This document shows positions 5,771 through 13,870 of a DNA stretch of 46,664 nt, in pieces (positions within the stretch are counted from its first letter, which is position 1; every line of letters starts with the position of its first letter). Below the pieces are notes generated by a model. The model was not told the DNA's origin and did no database searches. It saw only the letters and a program-made list of their open reading frames with translations. This DNA is from UBA7657 sp049652985 (GTDB lineage: Bacteria > Pseudomonadota > Alphaproteobacteria > Micavibrionales > Micavibrionaceae): the NCBI GenBank assembly GCA_049652985.1, contig JBASFK010000005.1, forward strand, positions 1 through 46,664. Direction: 5' to 3'. Both the position numbers and the translations under genes were made by a program.

Positions 5771-7179
5771 AGCCAACAGGAACGAACCACGGACTGATGC
5801 CGCATAACCAGGAGGCCGAACAAGGCCTGCTTGGATCGCTGCTGGTCGACAACCGCGTCCTCGAGGTGGTGAGCGAGATCATCACCGCCGACGATTTCTT
5901 CCTGCCGGTTCATGGCCGGATCTACACAGCGATCCAGCATTGCGCCGGGTCGGGCCGCATCGCCTCGCCCGTTACGCTGAAAAACAATTTCGAGGACGAT
6001 CCCGACCTCAAACAGCGCGGCGGCGCGATCTATCTTGCGGAGCTGGCCGCCGAAGTGATGTCGGTGATCAATTCAAAAGATTACGCCGTTCAGCTGCGCG
6101 AATTGTCGCGGCGGAGGCAGCTGATCGGTATCGCCGAACAGATGCGTCAGGAGGCCTGGAGCTTCGACCTCGAGACTGATGCTGAAAAGGTTCTCGATTC
6201 CGCTGAGCAGAAATTGTTTAACCTGGCCGAAGCCGGGATTGCCGGTGCCGGACCGCAAAATATGAACGAAGTCGTCGACAAGACGACAGCCCTCATCGAA
6301 CGCATCCAGAAAGGCCAGCACAGCGGCCTTAAAACCGGCATCCGCGCGCTCGATGAAGTGCTCGACCTGCAGCCCGGCCAGCTGGTGACGATCGCCGGGC
6401 GGCCGGCCATGGGCAAGACGGCGTTTTCGCTGACCCTGGCCCGCAACATGGCCAGCCTGGGCCGCAACGTCCTTTTCTTTTCCATGGAAATGGGCGTCGA
6501 GGAACTGACGCAACGCCTGATCGCGCGTAAGACCGGCCTGCCATCCGGCATGCAGATGCGTGAAGGCGCGCTCAAGCAGGAACACTGGCGCTCGATCGCC
6601 GAAGCGACCGGTGAGCTGCGCGCCCTGCCGCTGCATATCGACGAAACGGCGGGCCTGTCCGTTCACCAGATCAGGACGCGCGCGCGCCAGCATAAGCGGA
6701 AATTCGGGCTCGACGTGGTTTTCATTGATTATCTCGGCCTGATGAATATGGCCGACCGTTATAATTCCCTGACCGATCAGCTCGGCGAGGCGGCACGCGC
6801 GTTGAAAGTCATGGCCAAGGATATCGGCATTCCTGTTTTGCTGCTGCACCAGATCAACCGCGGCGTCGAAGGCCGCGAAGACAAGCGCCCCGCCCTGTCG
6901 GACCTGCGCGATTCCGGCAAGATCGAGGAGCATTCCGACATCGTCGTCTTCCTGTACCGCGATGAATATTATCTCGAGCGCGCCGAACCGCGGCGGAAAC
7001 CCAGCGAGGATGAAGATAAATTCGCGAGCCGTTCCGCGCGTTTCCGTTCCGATCTCGAGCAGGCGCACGGCGTCGCCGAAGCATTGATCGCGAAATACAG
7101 GCAGGGCCGGACTTGCGACGTGAAGATGAAATTCAACGGCCCCCGCCAAGTTTTCCATGATTTTGATACAGCAGATTAA
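5767..7179 (+). CDS. dnaB-like: Replicative DNA helicase, DnaB family
   Basis: A 470-residue DnaB-type hexameric helicase. The N-terminal domain begins at MPHNQEAEQGLLGSLLVDNR. The RecA-like motor domain has Walker A GRPAMGKTAF near residue 210, H1a/B motif VVFIDYLGLM near residue 316, HQINRGVEGREDKRP and SDLRDSGKIEEHSD. It ends with a conserved YRQGRTCDVKMKF segment. Length and motif order match full bacterial/phage DnaB. It would unwind the phage fork after loading by a phage or host loader. A phage-borne helicase implies independent theta replication. The start overlaps the upstream gene. Confidence 0.97.
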   Translation: MKPTGTNHGLMPHNQEAEQGLLGSLLVDNRVLEVVSEIITADDFFLPVHGRIYTAIQHCAGSGRIASPVTLKNNFEDDPDLKQRGGAIYLAELAAEVMSVINSKDYAVQLRELSRRRQLIGIAEQMRQEAWSFDLETDAEKVLDSAEQKLFNLAEAGIAGAGPQNMNEVVDKTTALIERIQKGQHSGLKTGIRALDEVLDLQPGQLVTIAGRPAMGKTAFSLTLARNMASLGRNVLFFSMEMGVEELTQRLIARKTGLPSGMQMREGALKQEHWRSIAEATGELRALPLHIDETAGLSVHQIRTRARQHKRKFGLDVVFIDYLGLMNMADRYNSLTDQLGEAARALKVMAKDIGIPVLLLHQINRGVEGREDKRPALSDLRDSGKIEEHSDIVVFLYRDEYYLERAEPRRKPSEDEDKFASRSARFRSDLEQAHGVAEALIAKYRQGRTCDVKMKFNGPRQVFHDFDTAD

Positions 7180-7196
7180 CCCTGAGAGAGGACACC

Positions 7197-7763
7197 ATGC
7201 CCAGCAAACCGCCGCCAGCCGCCGAAATTTACCGCCTCTACGACGAAGAAGGAAAATCCTACGATGAAATCGCGGCACTGTTTCCCGGCCTGTCGCGCAA
7301 CGGCGTCTCGGGGCTGATCTATCGTTACCGGCAAAAGCATAAACTCGCGCCGAAGCGTCCCGACAAGCGCAGCGCCAAGACGCCGGGCGAAGAGCGGCGC
7401 TGGCGAAAGAAAAAAAACAACCCGTTCGCGGAGCCGCTGAAATTATCGGTTATCCGTTTTAAGCCCACACACACGCTCGGCAGTTTTCTCGAAGTGCTCG
7501 AGCAGAACAGCTGCCGCTATATCGAGGGTGATCCGAAAATAAAAGAAGGCGAGGACGCCGCCGTGTTTTGCGGCCACCCGCGCGCCAACACGGTGAAGGG
7601 GCAATCGTCTTACTGCGCCGGTCACCTGCAGGGCATTTATGTGCCGCCGCCGCGGCCGCGCAAAGACGGCAAAAAATTCGAGCTGGAGCCGATGAACAGC
7701 CGGAGCCTGAAAGGGTCGGAGTGCGGCCACCGCGCGCAGGAATTGAGGTGCACGACCAGCTGA
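7197..7763 (+). CDS. gcrA-like: GcrA-family transcription factor
   Basis: A 188-residue protein. Residues ~8-48 contain an HTH (IYRLYDEEGKSYDEIAALFP, then LSRNGVSGLIYRYRQKHKLA) of the GcrA type. The C-terminal region has the GcrA signature SCRYIEGDP ... VFCGHP ... SYCAGHL, with cysteines and histidines spaced as in the family. In Caulobacter, GcrA binds RNA polymerase sigma-70 and activates promoters carrying methylated GANTC sites. A phage copy may redirect host cell-cycle transcription or activate phage genes in a methylation-dependent way. It sits between helicase and replication initiator genes. Confidence 0.85.
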   Translation: MPSKPPPAAEIYRLYDEEGKSYDEIAALFPGLSRNGVSGLIYRYRQKHKLAPKRPDKRSAKTPGEERRWRKKKNNPFAEPLKLSVIRFKPTHTLGSFLEVLEQNSCRYIEGDPKIKEGEDAAVFCGHPRANTVKGQSSYCAGHLQGIYVPPPRPRKDGKKFELEPMNSRSLKGSECGHRAQELRCTTS

Positions 7764-7814
7764 CGATATCAAACCTATCCACTGCGTTATAAAAAAATCA
7801 CAAGGGAAAAAACC

Positions 7815-8618
7815 ATGTCCAGAAAATCTCCGCTCTTCGACCCCGACCGCCAGGTCGAGGATCTCTTCATCCGCGCACTGACGCCAATGGCCAAGCTGCT
7901 TTATTTTTTATTCATGCTCCTCGCGAACAAGGGGCAGGACGGTTATCTGCGCCACGGCGCAGCAACTGCAGGCCTCGCGCAGGCCGCGGATCTGGTCGGC
8001 TGGAGCGGCGACCTGCAGGCGGCCTTCGCGGAAATGAAAGCGGCGGGCCTGATCGGCGAGGATGAGACCGGGATTTTCATGCCGGAAATCCGCGAGGCGG
8101 CGCGCCTCCGCGCGAAGCGATCGGCCGCGGGCAAGGCCGGCGGGGATGCGACAACAGCGCAGCGCACCGATGTCGGGGAGAACGTCGTTGCCTTTTGCTC
8201 AAGCAAACGGCGCAGCACGGGGAAAAAGCCAGCAAAACCCGCACCGCAACGCGTTCTGGAAGCCAAGACGGCAGCACCGCCGCGGGCAAAAGAAAAAAGA
8301 ACCAAAAAAGAAAATAATAAATATATATATATATTCTCGAAAAAAGTTTTCATGGGCGATGCGGGAACGTCGAGCGAAAACAAAAGCTGGATGACGTTCG
8401 AGAATTTCACGGTTTACCGCCGCGAGTACGAGGCGCTGCAGCTGGAATTCCCCGGTTTTTCCGAGGAAAAGCTCGATGCGCTGCTGGCGCGGCATGACCG
8501 CTACCTCGACGAAAACCCCGATGCCGCACCGGCTGTGAACGAGAACTGGCGCGCGCCGCTGCTGTCGTTCCTGCGCCGGGTGCATGACGGGAATTCCAAG
8601 TTTTCCCGTGCTGCGTGA
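7815..8618 (+). CDS. Replication initiator/organiser-like protein
   Basis: This 267-residue protein begins MSRKSPLFDPDRQVEDLFIR, with an N-terminal winged-helix-like region (AQAADLVGWSGDLQAAFAEM, GLIGEDETGIFMPEI) like phage replisome organisers. A long basic, disordered linker follows. The C-terminal domain has EFPGFSEEKLDALLARHDRY and WRAPLLSFLRRV, similar in layout to helicase-loading or DnaT-like domains. The gene lies just after dnaB-like and contains an AT-rich patch at 8287-8350. A lambda-O-like role is inferred, and the family is not certain. Confidence 0.6.
   Translation: MSRKSPLFDPDRQVEDLFIRALTPMAKLLYFLFMLLANKGQDGYLRHGAATAGLAQAADLVGWSGDLQAAFAEMKAAGLIGEDETGIFMPEIREAARLRAKRSAAGKAGGDATTAQRTDVGENVVAFCSSKRRSTGKKPAKPAPQRVLEAKTAAPPRAKEKRTKKENNKYIYIFSKKVFMGDAGTSSENKSWMTFENFTVYRREYEALQLEFPGFSEEKLDALLARHDRYLDENPDAAPAVNENWRAPLLSFLRRVHDGNSKFSRAA
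8287..8350. other. AT-rich patch, candidate replication origin
   Basis: Within the linker-coding part of the initiator-like gene there are about 64 bases that are almost all A/T, including an alternating AT run (ATATATATATATAT near 8320-8334) flanked by A-tracts. In lambdoid phages the origin and its unwinding element lie inside the initiator gene O. I see no clear iterons beside it, so the origin call rests on composition and position only. Confidence 0.35.
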
Positions 8619-8626
8619 GGTGCGCC

Positions 8627-9364
8627 ATGGCAAGACGGAAAAAGCAGAAAATCCTGCTCGCCGCGCGGCCGGCGAAGGTAATTTCGAAGGGCAGCAAGGG
8701 TGATTTCATCGATGCGCCCGATGACCTGGTCAAAGACCCGCGCTACGGCGTCCCGGTCTCGCGCTTCGGGCAGTACGGGCCGCGGCGGCATTCGGACGAT
8801 GTCATCCGCACAACCGTGCTCGACCATGACGGCGAACCGCTTCCCGTGATGCGCTTTCGAGGCGGTCTTGCCCGGATGCGCAGCGAGGGCACGATCAACG
8901 ATGACATGCTGATCGCGGGAGCCGAGTTCCAGCGGCATTTCGAGATTTGCGGCTACGGGCATTACACCACCGTCAACCTCGAAGGCACCGGCCGCGGCTC
9001 GGGCGGTCTCGACGAGCACATGGAACGCACAGCTGAGAGCAGGCACTTCGTGAATGATTGCCTGAAAGTCGTCGGCTGGCCCGATACGCACATGGGTAAG
9101 GCCGCATGGTGGATCGTCGGTGTCGGGCTCGGGCTCGAGGAGATCGCCTCGCGCTCGGACCTGCATGAGCTGCAATCGGCAGGCGATAAGAAATACTGGC
9201 GCGGCATGATCGTGGCGGCGCTGGAGGTTCTGTCCCTGCATCTTACACAAAAAAATAAAGGGCGCGGGAAAACTGGCCAGATACGCGGTGAGCGCCGCTT
9301 TGACGATGGGGATATGACCGTGCGAGAAGGGTTTATCCACATGCCCGAGAAAAGAAAAACTTGA
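8627..9364 (+). CDS. DUF6456-like phage protein (245 aa)
   Basis: ATG 8627 with GAGG six bases upstream is preferred over the GTG at 8615. After a basic start (MARRKKQKILLAARPAK) the protein contains AGAEFQRHFEICGYGHYTT, SGGLDEHMERTAESRHFVND and CLKVVGWPDTHMGKAAWWIV. This pattern resembles the alphaproteobacterial DUF6456 family, which pairs a dimerising helical region with a putative DNA-binding part. It is the last substantial gene before the early-operon terminator, the position of late-gene activators in many phages. Function is not established; the family match is from memory. Confidence 0.55.
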   Translation: MARRKKQKILLAARPAKVISKGSKGDFIDAPDDLVKDPRYGVPVSRFGQYGPRRHSDDVIRTTVLDHDGEPLPVMRFRGGLARMRSEGTINDDMLIAGAEFQRHFEICGYGHYTTVNLEGTGRGSGGLDEHMERTAESRHFVNDCLKVVGWPDTHMGKAAWWIVGVGLGLEEIASRSDLHELQSAGDKKYWRGMIVAALEVLSLHLTQKNKGRGKTGQIRGERRFDDGDMTVREGFIHMPEKRKT

Positions 9365-9380
9365 CCAAGGGGCTCCGGTT

Positions 9381-9437
9381 ATGAGACCTAAACAGTATGG
9401 CGTAGTGATGCGTCTGAAAGAATCCATAAAGCAATAA
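9381..9437 (+). CDS. Possible 18-aa leader peptide
   Basis: ATG 9381 opens an 18-codon frame (MRPKQYGVVMRLKESIKQ) ending at 9437, directly before a strong terminator hairpin. AAGGGG lies about 10 bases upstream. It may be a small peptide or a chance frame. Its placement next to the terminator would suit a leader involved in readthrough control, but there is no direct support. Confidence 0.25.
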   Translation: MRPKQYGVVMRLKESIKQ

Positions 9438-9444
9438 TGATCAG

Positions 9445-9470
9445 GGCCCGCACGCACGCGGGCCTTTTCA
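9445..9470 (+). terminator. Rho-independent terminator closing the early operon
   Basis: GGCCCGC (9445-9451) pairs with GCGGGCC (9458-9464) around a six-base loop, followed by TTTTCATTT. It separates replication genes from packaging genes. Expression of late genes would require readthrough (antitermination) or a late promoter downstream. Confidence 0.85.
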
Positions 9471-9484
9471 TTTGCAAGGTATCC

Positions 9485-9829
9485 ATGCCGACACGCGCAC
9501 CGCTGCACAGGCCGCCTGGTTACCGTACCGAAGCACAACGTAAGCAGGAACATGACCAACGCAGGCCGAGTGCGAGCAAGCGCGGTTACGGTTCGAAGTG
9601 GCGCAAGGCCCGTGATGGTTACCTGCGCAAGCACCCGCTCTGCGTCCATTGTGAACGAGAGGGCCGTGTCACTGCAGCGCTTGAGGTTGATCACATCATC
9701 CCCCATCGCGGCGACATGAAACTGTTCTGGAACAGGCAGAACTGGCAAGGCCTCTGCAAGACACACCACAGCATCAAGACGGCAAGCGAGGACGGTGGTT
9801 TCACCGGCAGGCCGGCGTCATTTAAATAA
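9485..9829 (+). CDS. HNH endonuclease, packaging-associated
   Basis: The frame opens at 9437, but that start would include the terminator; ATG 9485 with AAGG upstream is preferred (114 aa). The protein has SKRGYGSKWRKARDGYLRKH, a zinc pair CVHC, the HNH core LEVDHIIPHRGD, NRQNWQGLCKTHH and no other domain. This is the small HNH type found directly upstream of terminase genes. In HK97-like phages it stimulates terminase cleavage at cos. Its position six hundred bases before the small terminase fits that role. Confidence 0.92.
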   Translation: MPTRAPLHRPPGYRTEAQRKQEHDQRRPSASKRGYGSKWRKARDGYLRKHPLCVHCEREGRVTAALEVDHIIPHRGDMKLFWNRQNWQGLCKTHHSIKTASEDGGFTGRPASFK

Positions 9830-9861
9830 TAAATTTATATGAATATTCAAAGACATAAGCA

Positions 9862-9875
9862 CACCCCCGGGGGTG
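9862..9875. other. GC palindrome, candidate cos/packaging site
   Basis: CACCCCCGGGGGTG is a perfect 14-bp palindrome in an otherwise AT-rich, non-coding 221-base gap (9830-10050) between HNH and the packaging-proximal gene. Phages with HNH plus P27-type small terminase often have cos in this gap. The same gap holds a weak hairpin (9906-9925) followed by TTTTT. I see no open reading frame of note in the gap. Confidence 0.35.
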
Positions 9876-10050
9876 GTCATAATCGCTGCAACTTTTCATC
9901 TATGAGACCGCGCGAGAGGTCGCGTTTTTGCGGCTGAGAAACCAAAAAACAAAAGTTACACAAAGAGTTACTGATTCCTAAGGAATAGCAGGGTTTCCCA
10001 GCTGGCCCGGGAATTATAGGGAAAAATGCTGTAAATACAAGGAGGTATAC

Positions 10051-10401
10051 ATGCGTATTTTGAGAGTGAAAAACACCGAGGAAGCAGGCGGAAAATCTTT
10101 GAAAGCAGCGATCGTCAGTGCTGCTGGTGTCGCGATGATCCTCACGCTGGAGCCCCAGCAAAAAGAAAATATCAGCCTGCAGGACGGCCATGTCCTGGTC
10201 ATCGCGACTGATGAAACTGATCTCGCCAAACTCACGTTGAAAGACAAAGCATCCAGCGCACCGCGCAAAAAATCCGGCGGCGGAAAAAAACAACCGGCAA
10301 AAAAATCCGGGAGTTCGAAAACCCCAAAGGCGAAAACCCCAAAGGCGAAAACCCCAAAGGCGAAAAAGCCTAAGACAGGGAAATCTAAAAAGGAAAAATA
10401 A
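10051..10401 (+). CDS. Lysine-rich protein next to terminase (116 aa)
   Basis: ATG 10051 follows GGAGG at ideal distance. The first ~70 residues look folded (MRILRVKNTEEAGGKSLKAA, VAMILTLEPQQKENISLQDG). The last ~45 are almost pure K/P/A/S/T, including three exact KTPKA-type repeats, like histone-tail or AlgP-like sequences. Such a tail should bind nucleic acid. It precedes the small terminase by three bases, so it is probably co-translated. A role in packaging or DNA condensation is inferred from charge and location; the family is not recognised. Confidence 0.65.
   Translation: MRILRVKNTEEAGGKSLKAAIVSAAGVAMILTLEPQQKENISLQDGHVLVIATDETDLAKLTLKDKASSAPRKKSGGGKKQPAKKSGSSKTPKAKTPKAKTPKAKKPKTGKSKKEK
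10321..10365. repeat. Three exact 15-bp tandem repeats
   Basis: ACCCCAAAGGCGAAA occurs three times in a row (10321-10335, 10336-10350, 10351-10365), coding TPKAK units in the lysine-rich protein. Exact identity at all codon positions suggests recent expansion by slippage, or selection on the DNA itself, for example as a terminase-binding site just upstream of the small terminase gene. Confidence 0.9.
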
Positions 10402-10404
10402 TCC

Positions 10405-10914
10405 ATGGCGCGCACGGGCCGCCCCCGGAAACCAAGAAGCCTGAAAGTCGTTCCGGGTAATTTTCCGCAAAAGGGCAAAGACGAAAAAAAGAATGACACC
10501 GGTAAGCGCGTCCTTACCCTTGAGACGCCGGAAAAACCGAAGCACCTGAACGAGGCCGAAGGCGCGATCTGGGACAGACTGGTTACTGCGCTCGCCAAAA
10601 TCGGCACCCTGCAGAAAGTCGATGAAGGCACACTTTCGGCTTATTGCAAAGTCTACGCCCGGTACCAGGAAGCTGACCAGGAAATCAGAAATGAAGGAAT
10701 GTTCTACTGGACCGACGGCAGGCAAGGCCGGCATCGGAAAGTAAACCCGGCCGTCGGCGTCATGGAACGGTGCGAGCAACGCCTCAAGCAGCTGGCAACA
10801 GAATTCGGCATGACGCCCTCCAGCAGGAAAGCCATGGGGTATGACCCAACGCAGCTCTTCCTGCCTTTCGACCACAAACCAGAGAACGACGACCCGACAA
10901 AGGGGTTGCTCTGA
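10405..10914 (+). CDS. terS: Terminase small subunit, P27 family
   Basis: This 169-residue protein begins MARTGRPRKPRSLKVVPGNF, the usual basic start of the P27/Terminase_4 family. It continues with EKPKHLNEAEGAIWDRLVTA, a helical DNA-recognition region, and FGMTPSSRKAM, the most conserved family motif. It recognises phage DNA and loads it on the large subunit for packaging. Length is typical. AAGGA lies eight bases before ATG 10405, and the large subunit starts 12 bases downstream. Confidence 0.92.
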   Translation: MARTGRPRKPRSLKVVPGNFPQKGKDEKKNDTGKRVLTLETPEKPKHLNEAEGAIWDRLVTALAKIGTLQKVDEGTLSAYCKVYARYQEADQEIRNEGMFYWTDGRQGRHRKVNPAVGVMERCEQRLKQLATEFGMTPSSRKAMGYDPTQLFLPFDHKPENDDPTKGLL

Positions 10915-10926
10915 AAACGAGGATTT

Positions 10927-12627
10927 ATGAGTTTCCAGCTGGACAAGCGGAAGGCTTGCCCGGTGACGAAATACGCGAGGCAAGTTGTCGAAGGCAAGAT
11001 CGTCGCCGGCAAATGGGTGAAGCTGGCCTGCCAGCGGCATCTGGACGACCTTAAAAACGGCCCCAAGCGCGGCTTATACTTCGATCGCGCAGCTTCTGAG
11101 AAAGCGATTTATTTTTGTGAACTCCTGCGCCACACCAAGGGCGAATGGGGCGGGCAGAGAATAAAGCTTTCTCTCTGGCAAAAGTTTGTCATCGGTTCGG
11201 TGTTTGGCTGGAAATGGGCAGCCACAGGCCTGCGCCGCTTCAGGAAAGTGTATAAAGAAGTAGCCCGTAAAAACGGCAAGTCGACAGAATGTGGTGCGAT
11301 AGGCCTTTTTCTATTTACTGCTGACGGCGAACCGGGCGCGGAAATTTATACAGCTGCGACTAAACGCGATCAGGCCCGCATTGTTTTCGACGAAACCAAG
11401 AACATGGTTTTGGCGCTTCCTTCACACTACGAATTGCGCCAAATTATCAGCGTCTGGCAGCACACGCTTGTCGTTGCAAAAACAGCCAGCAAGATGATGC
11501 CGTTGTCGGCCGACGACAAAACGATGGATGGCCTTAACCCGCACGGTGCCATCATCGATGAGCTTCATGCGCACAAGACCCGCGGCGTCCTCGATATCCT
11601 GGACACGGCCATGGGCGCGCGCCGCCAGCCTTTGCGGTTCGCGATCACCACCGCAGGCCATGATCGTCATTCGGTCTGCTGGGAAGAGCGGGAATATTCC
11701 TGCAAGGTTCTCGAAAAAGTTATTGAGGACGATTCAGTTTTTGCCTATATCGCGACGATCGATGAAGGCGATGATCCGTTCGATGAAAAAGTCTGGATAA
11801 AAGCTAATCCCAATCTAGGCATATCAGTAAAACTGGATTACCTGCGCGACCAGGCTAAAAAAGCCAAAGAAGTCGGCACGTTTTTTAATGAATTTCTTCG
11901 TCTGCATCTCAATGTCTGGACAGAGGCTGAAAGCCGCTGGATGGGACTTGATAAATGGGACGCCTGTAAATCGCCCGTCATTATTTCCGAGCTGATTGAG
12001 CCGCCTTGCTGGGGAGGCCTCGACCTATCCAGCACGACCGACCTTTCAGCGTTTTTGAAAGTCTGGGCTCCAACCCCGGAAGATAAAATGTGGCGCATCC
12101 ATGCGCGGTTCTGGCTGCCGCGCGACACGCTGCAGGAGCGCGTCAGAAAAGACCGCGTTCCGTATGATGTCTGGGCACGGGAAGGCTACATCGACGTCAC
12201 TGACGGCAACGTCATCGATCACAATTTCATCCAAGCAAGGATTGAAGAAGACTGGGAAAATTTCAACGTCCAGGATATCGGGTTCGATCCCTGGAATTCA
12301 ACGATGCTAACAACGCGTTTAATGAACAGCGGCGTCAATATGGTTGCCTTCCGCCAAGGTTTCATAAGCATGAGCCCGGCTGTCAAGCAGCTGGAGAAGA
12401 TCATACTTTCCGGTGAGTTGGCACACGGCGGCAACCCGGTGTTGCGATGGATGATGAGTAACGTCGTCATGCGGCTGGATCCAGCCGGCAACGTCAAGCC
12501 TGATAAAGAAAAATCCAGCGAGCGAATTGACGGCATTGTCGCACTAATTATGGCCGTAGGCCGCGCGTCAGTCGGGGAAGAAACAAAGCCAGGCCACACT
12601 GCAACCCATGGCGTTGTATTCGTATAA
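10927..12627 (+). CDS. terL: Terminase large subunit, ATPase-nuclease
   Basis: A 566-residue packaging motor of the Terminase_1 (P27 partner) family. The ATPase Walker A variant ARKNGKS lies at residues ~113-119. Walker B GAIIDELHAHK is near residue 206. The nuclease domain begins with GGLDLSSTTDLSAF near residue 362 and contains further acidic residues (DIGFDPWNS). It cuts concatemeric DNA and translocates it into the prohead through the portal. CGAGGA precedes ATG 10927. Full length, with no sign of damage. Confidence 0.96.
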   Translation: MSFQLDKRKACPVTKYARQVVEGKIVAGKWVKLACQRHLDDLKNGPKRGLYFDRAASEKAIYFCELLRHTKGEWGGQRIKLSLWQKFVIGSVFGWKWAATGLRRFRKVYKEVARKNGKSTECGAIGLFLFTADGEPGAEIYTAATKRDQARIVFDETKNMVLALPSHYELRQIISVWQHTLVVAKTASKMMPLSADDKTMDGLNPHGAIIDELHAHKTRGVLDILDTAMGARRQPLRFAITTAGHDRHSVCWEEREYSCKVLEKVIEDDSVFAYIATIDEGDDPFDEKVWIKANPNLGISVKLDYLRDQAKKAKEVGTFFNEFLRLHLNVWTEAESRWMGLDKWDACKSPVIISELIEPPCWGGLDLSSTTDLSAFLKVWAPTPEDKMWRIHARFWLPRDTLQERVRKDRVPYDVWAREGYIDVTDGNVIDHNFIQARIEEDWENFNVQDIGFDPWNSTMLTTRLMNSGVNMVAFRQGFISMSPAVKQLEKIILSGELAHGGNPVLRWMMSNVVMRLDPAGNVKPDKEKSSERIDGIVALIMAVGRASVGEETKPGHTATHGVVFV

Positions 12628-12637
12628 AGGATTTCAG

Positions 12638-13870
12638 ATGCCCGGTTTATGGCCGTTCAACAAATTCAATCAGCCGAAGAACAGCATCACGACTTCTCGG
12701 GACCTGGCTGAAGCTCTGGGCTATGACGGCTACGGACAGGACATCGTGCGTGTTTCGCCAAATCAAGCAATGGCAATTTCCTCTGTTCAGTCGGCAGTAC
12801 GGTGCATTAGTGAAACGACGGGAATTTTGCCTTTTCCGATATATCAACGTGATGATAAGGTCGGGAAAAAATATGCCAGAGATCATTATCTCTGGAGATT
12901 ATTAAATAATAAACCGAACGCCTGGATGACATCACAGCAATTCATCGAAACGATGACAGCGTGGTATCTTATGTTCGGCGCTGCGCGCGCATTCAAGAAT
13001 TCTATTGATGGGAAAGTTAAGGAACTTCTGCCCATCCATCCCAGTCGCATCCGTAAAGAGCAGGATAAAAACTGGAATATTAAATATACGGTTAATTTAA
13101 TCGACGGCAGCACCAAAGTCTTCGCGCCTGAGCATATTTTCGAAGTCAGCGATCTTTCTATTGATGCTGTAAACGGTATGTCGCGGGTCAGGGAATGCGC
13201 GCTTACTTTCGGCCTTACAAAAAGCATGGAAGAATATGCAGGTACGTTTTTCAAAAACAGTTCGATTCCTACCGGTGTTCTTTCTACAGAGCAAAACGTC
13301 AACGCGGAAGACGTAAAGAAAATCCGTGAAAGCTGGAAAGCGGGCCATGCCGGCGGAGAGCGCCGAGGAACTGCGGTTCTTGACCAGGGATTTCAGTTTA
13401 AAACCATCACTCAAACGGCCGAAGAATCTCAACAGCTTGAATCAAGAAAGTTTCAGGTCACAGAAACAGCAAGAGTATTCAGATTGCCTCCGCATAAAAT
13501 CGGCGATCTCGAGCGTGCGACATTTAGCAATATCGAGCAACAGGATCTGGACTTCGTAAAAGGCAGTATGATGCCGCATTTCCGCCGCTGGGAAAATGCA
13601 GTCGATACGCAGCTGATAAAAGAAAGCGACCAGGATAAATATTATTCCAAGATCAACGACCGCGCGTTGCTCCGCGGCGATTCAAACTCGCGGGGCGCAT
13701 TTTATTTGCGGATGCGTCAAGGCAAGATCATGACCGCCAACGAAATCAGGGACCTAGAGGATCTGCCGCCGATCAATGGTGGTGACATTCTCGAAAATCC
13801 CTCAACGACACCCGGCGACCCGATCAAAGACGACAAGGAAGATAAAGGAGGCAAAAATGCCAATGAATAA
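12638..13870 (+). CDS. Portal protein, HK97 type
   Basis: ATG 12638 with AAGGA seven bases upstream is preferred over 12608, which overlaps the terminase. The 410-residue protein carries the HK97-portal pattern: VSPNQAMAISSVQSAVRCIS early, then DHYLWRLLNNKPNAWMTSQQ, YAGTFFKNSSIPTGVL, and VFRLPPHKIGDLERATFSNI near the C-terminus. Twelve copies would form the DNA channel at one capsid vertex and dock the terminase. It overlaps the protease start by 14 bases. Confidence 0.94.
   Translation: MPGLWPFNKFNQPKNSITTSRDLAEALGYDGYGQDIVRVSPNQAMAISSVQSAVRCISETTGILPFPIYQRDDKVGKKYARDHYLWRLLNNKPNAWMTSQQFIETMTAWYLMFGAARAFKNSIDGKVKELLPIHPSRIRKEQDKNWNIKYTVNLIDGSTKVFAPEHIFEVSDLSIDAVNGMSRVRECALTFGLTKSMEEYAGTFFKNSSIPTGVLSTEQNVNAEDVKKIRESWKAGHAGGERRGTAVLDQGFQFKTITQTAEESQQLESRKFQVTETARVFRLPPHKIGDLERATFSNIEQQDLDFVKGSMMPHFRRWENAVDTQLIKESDQDKYYSKINDRALLRGDSNSRGAFYLRMRQGKIMTANEIRDLEDLPPINGGDILENPSTTPGDPIKDDKEDKGGKNANE

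Noticed and set aside
6073..7278. Leftward 401-codon frame opposite the helicase
   Set aside because: Arises from the codon bias of the dnaB-like gene; no domain pattern.
8501..9769. Leftward 422-codon frame
   Set aside because: Antisense to the DUF6456-like and HNH genes and crosses their terminator; composition is not protein-like.
9877..11040. Leftward 387-codon frame with repeated FRLWG
   Set aside because: The repeats are the antisense of the KTPKA repeats; it crosses terminase and non-coding DNA.
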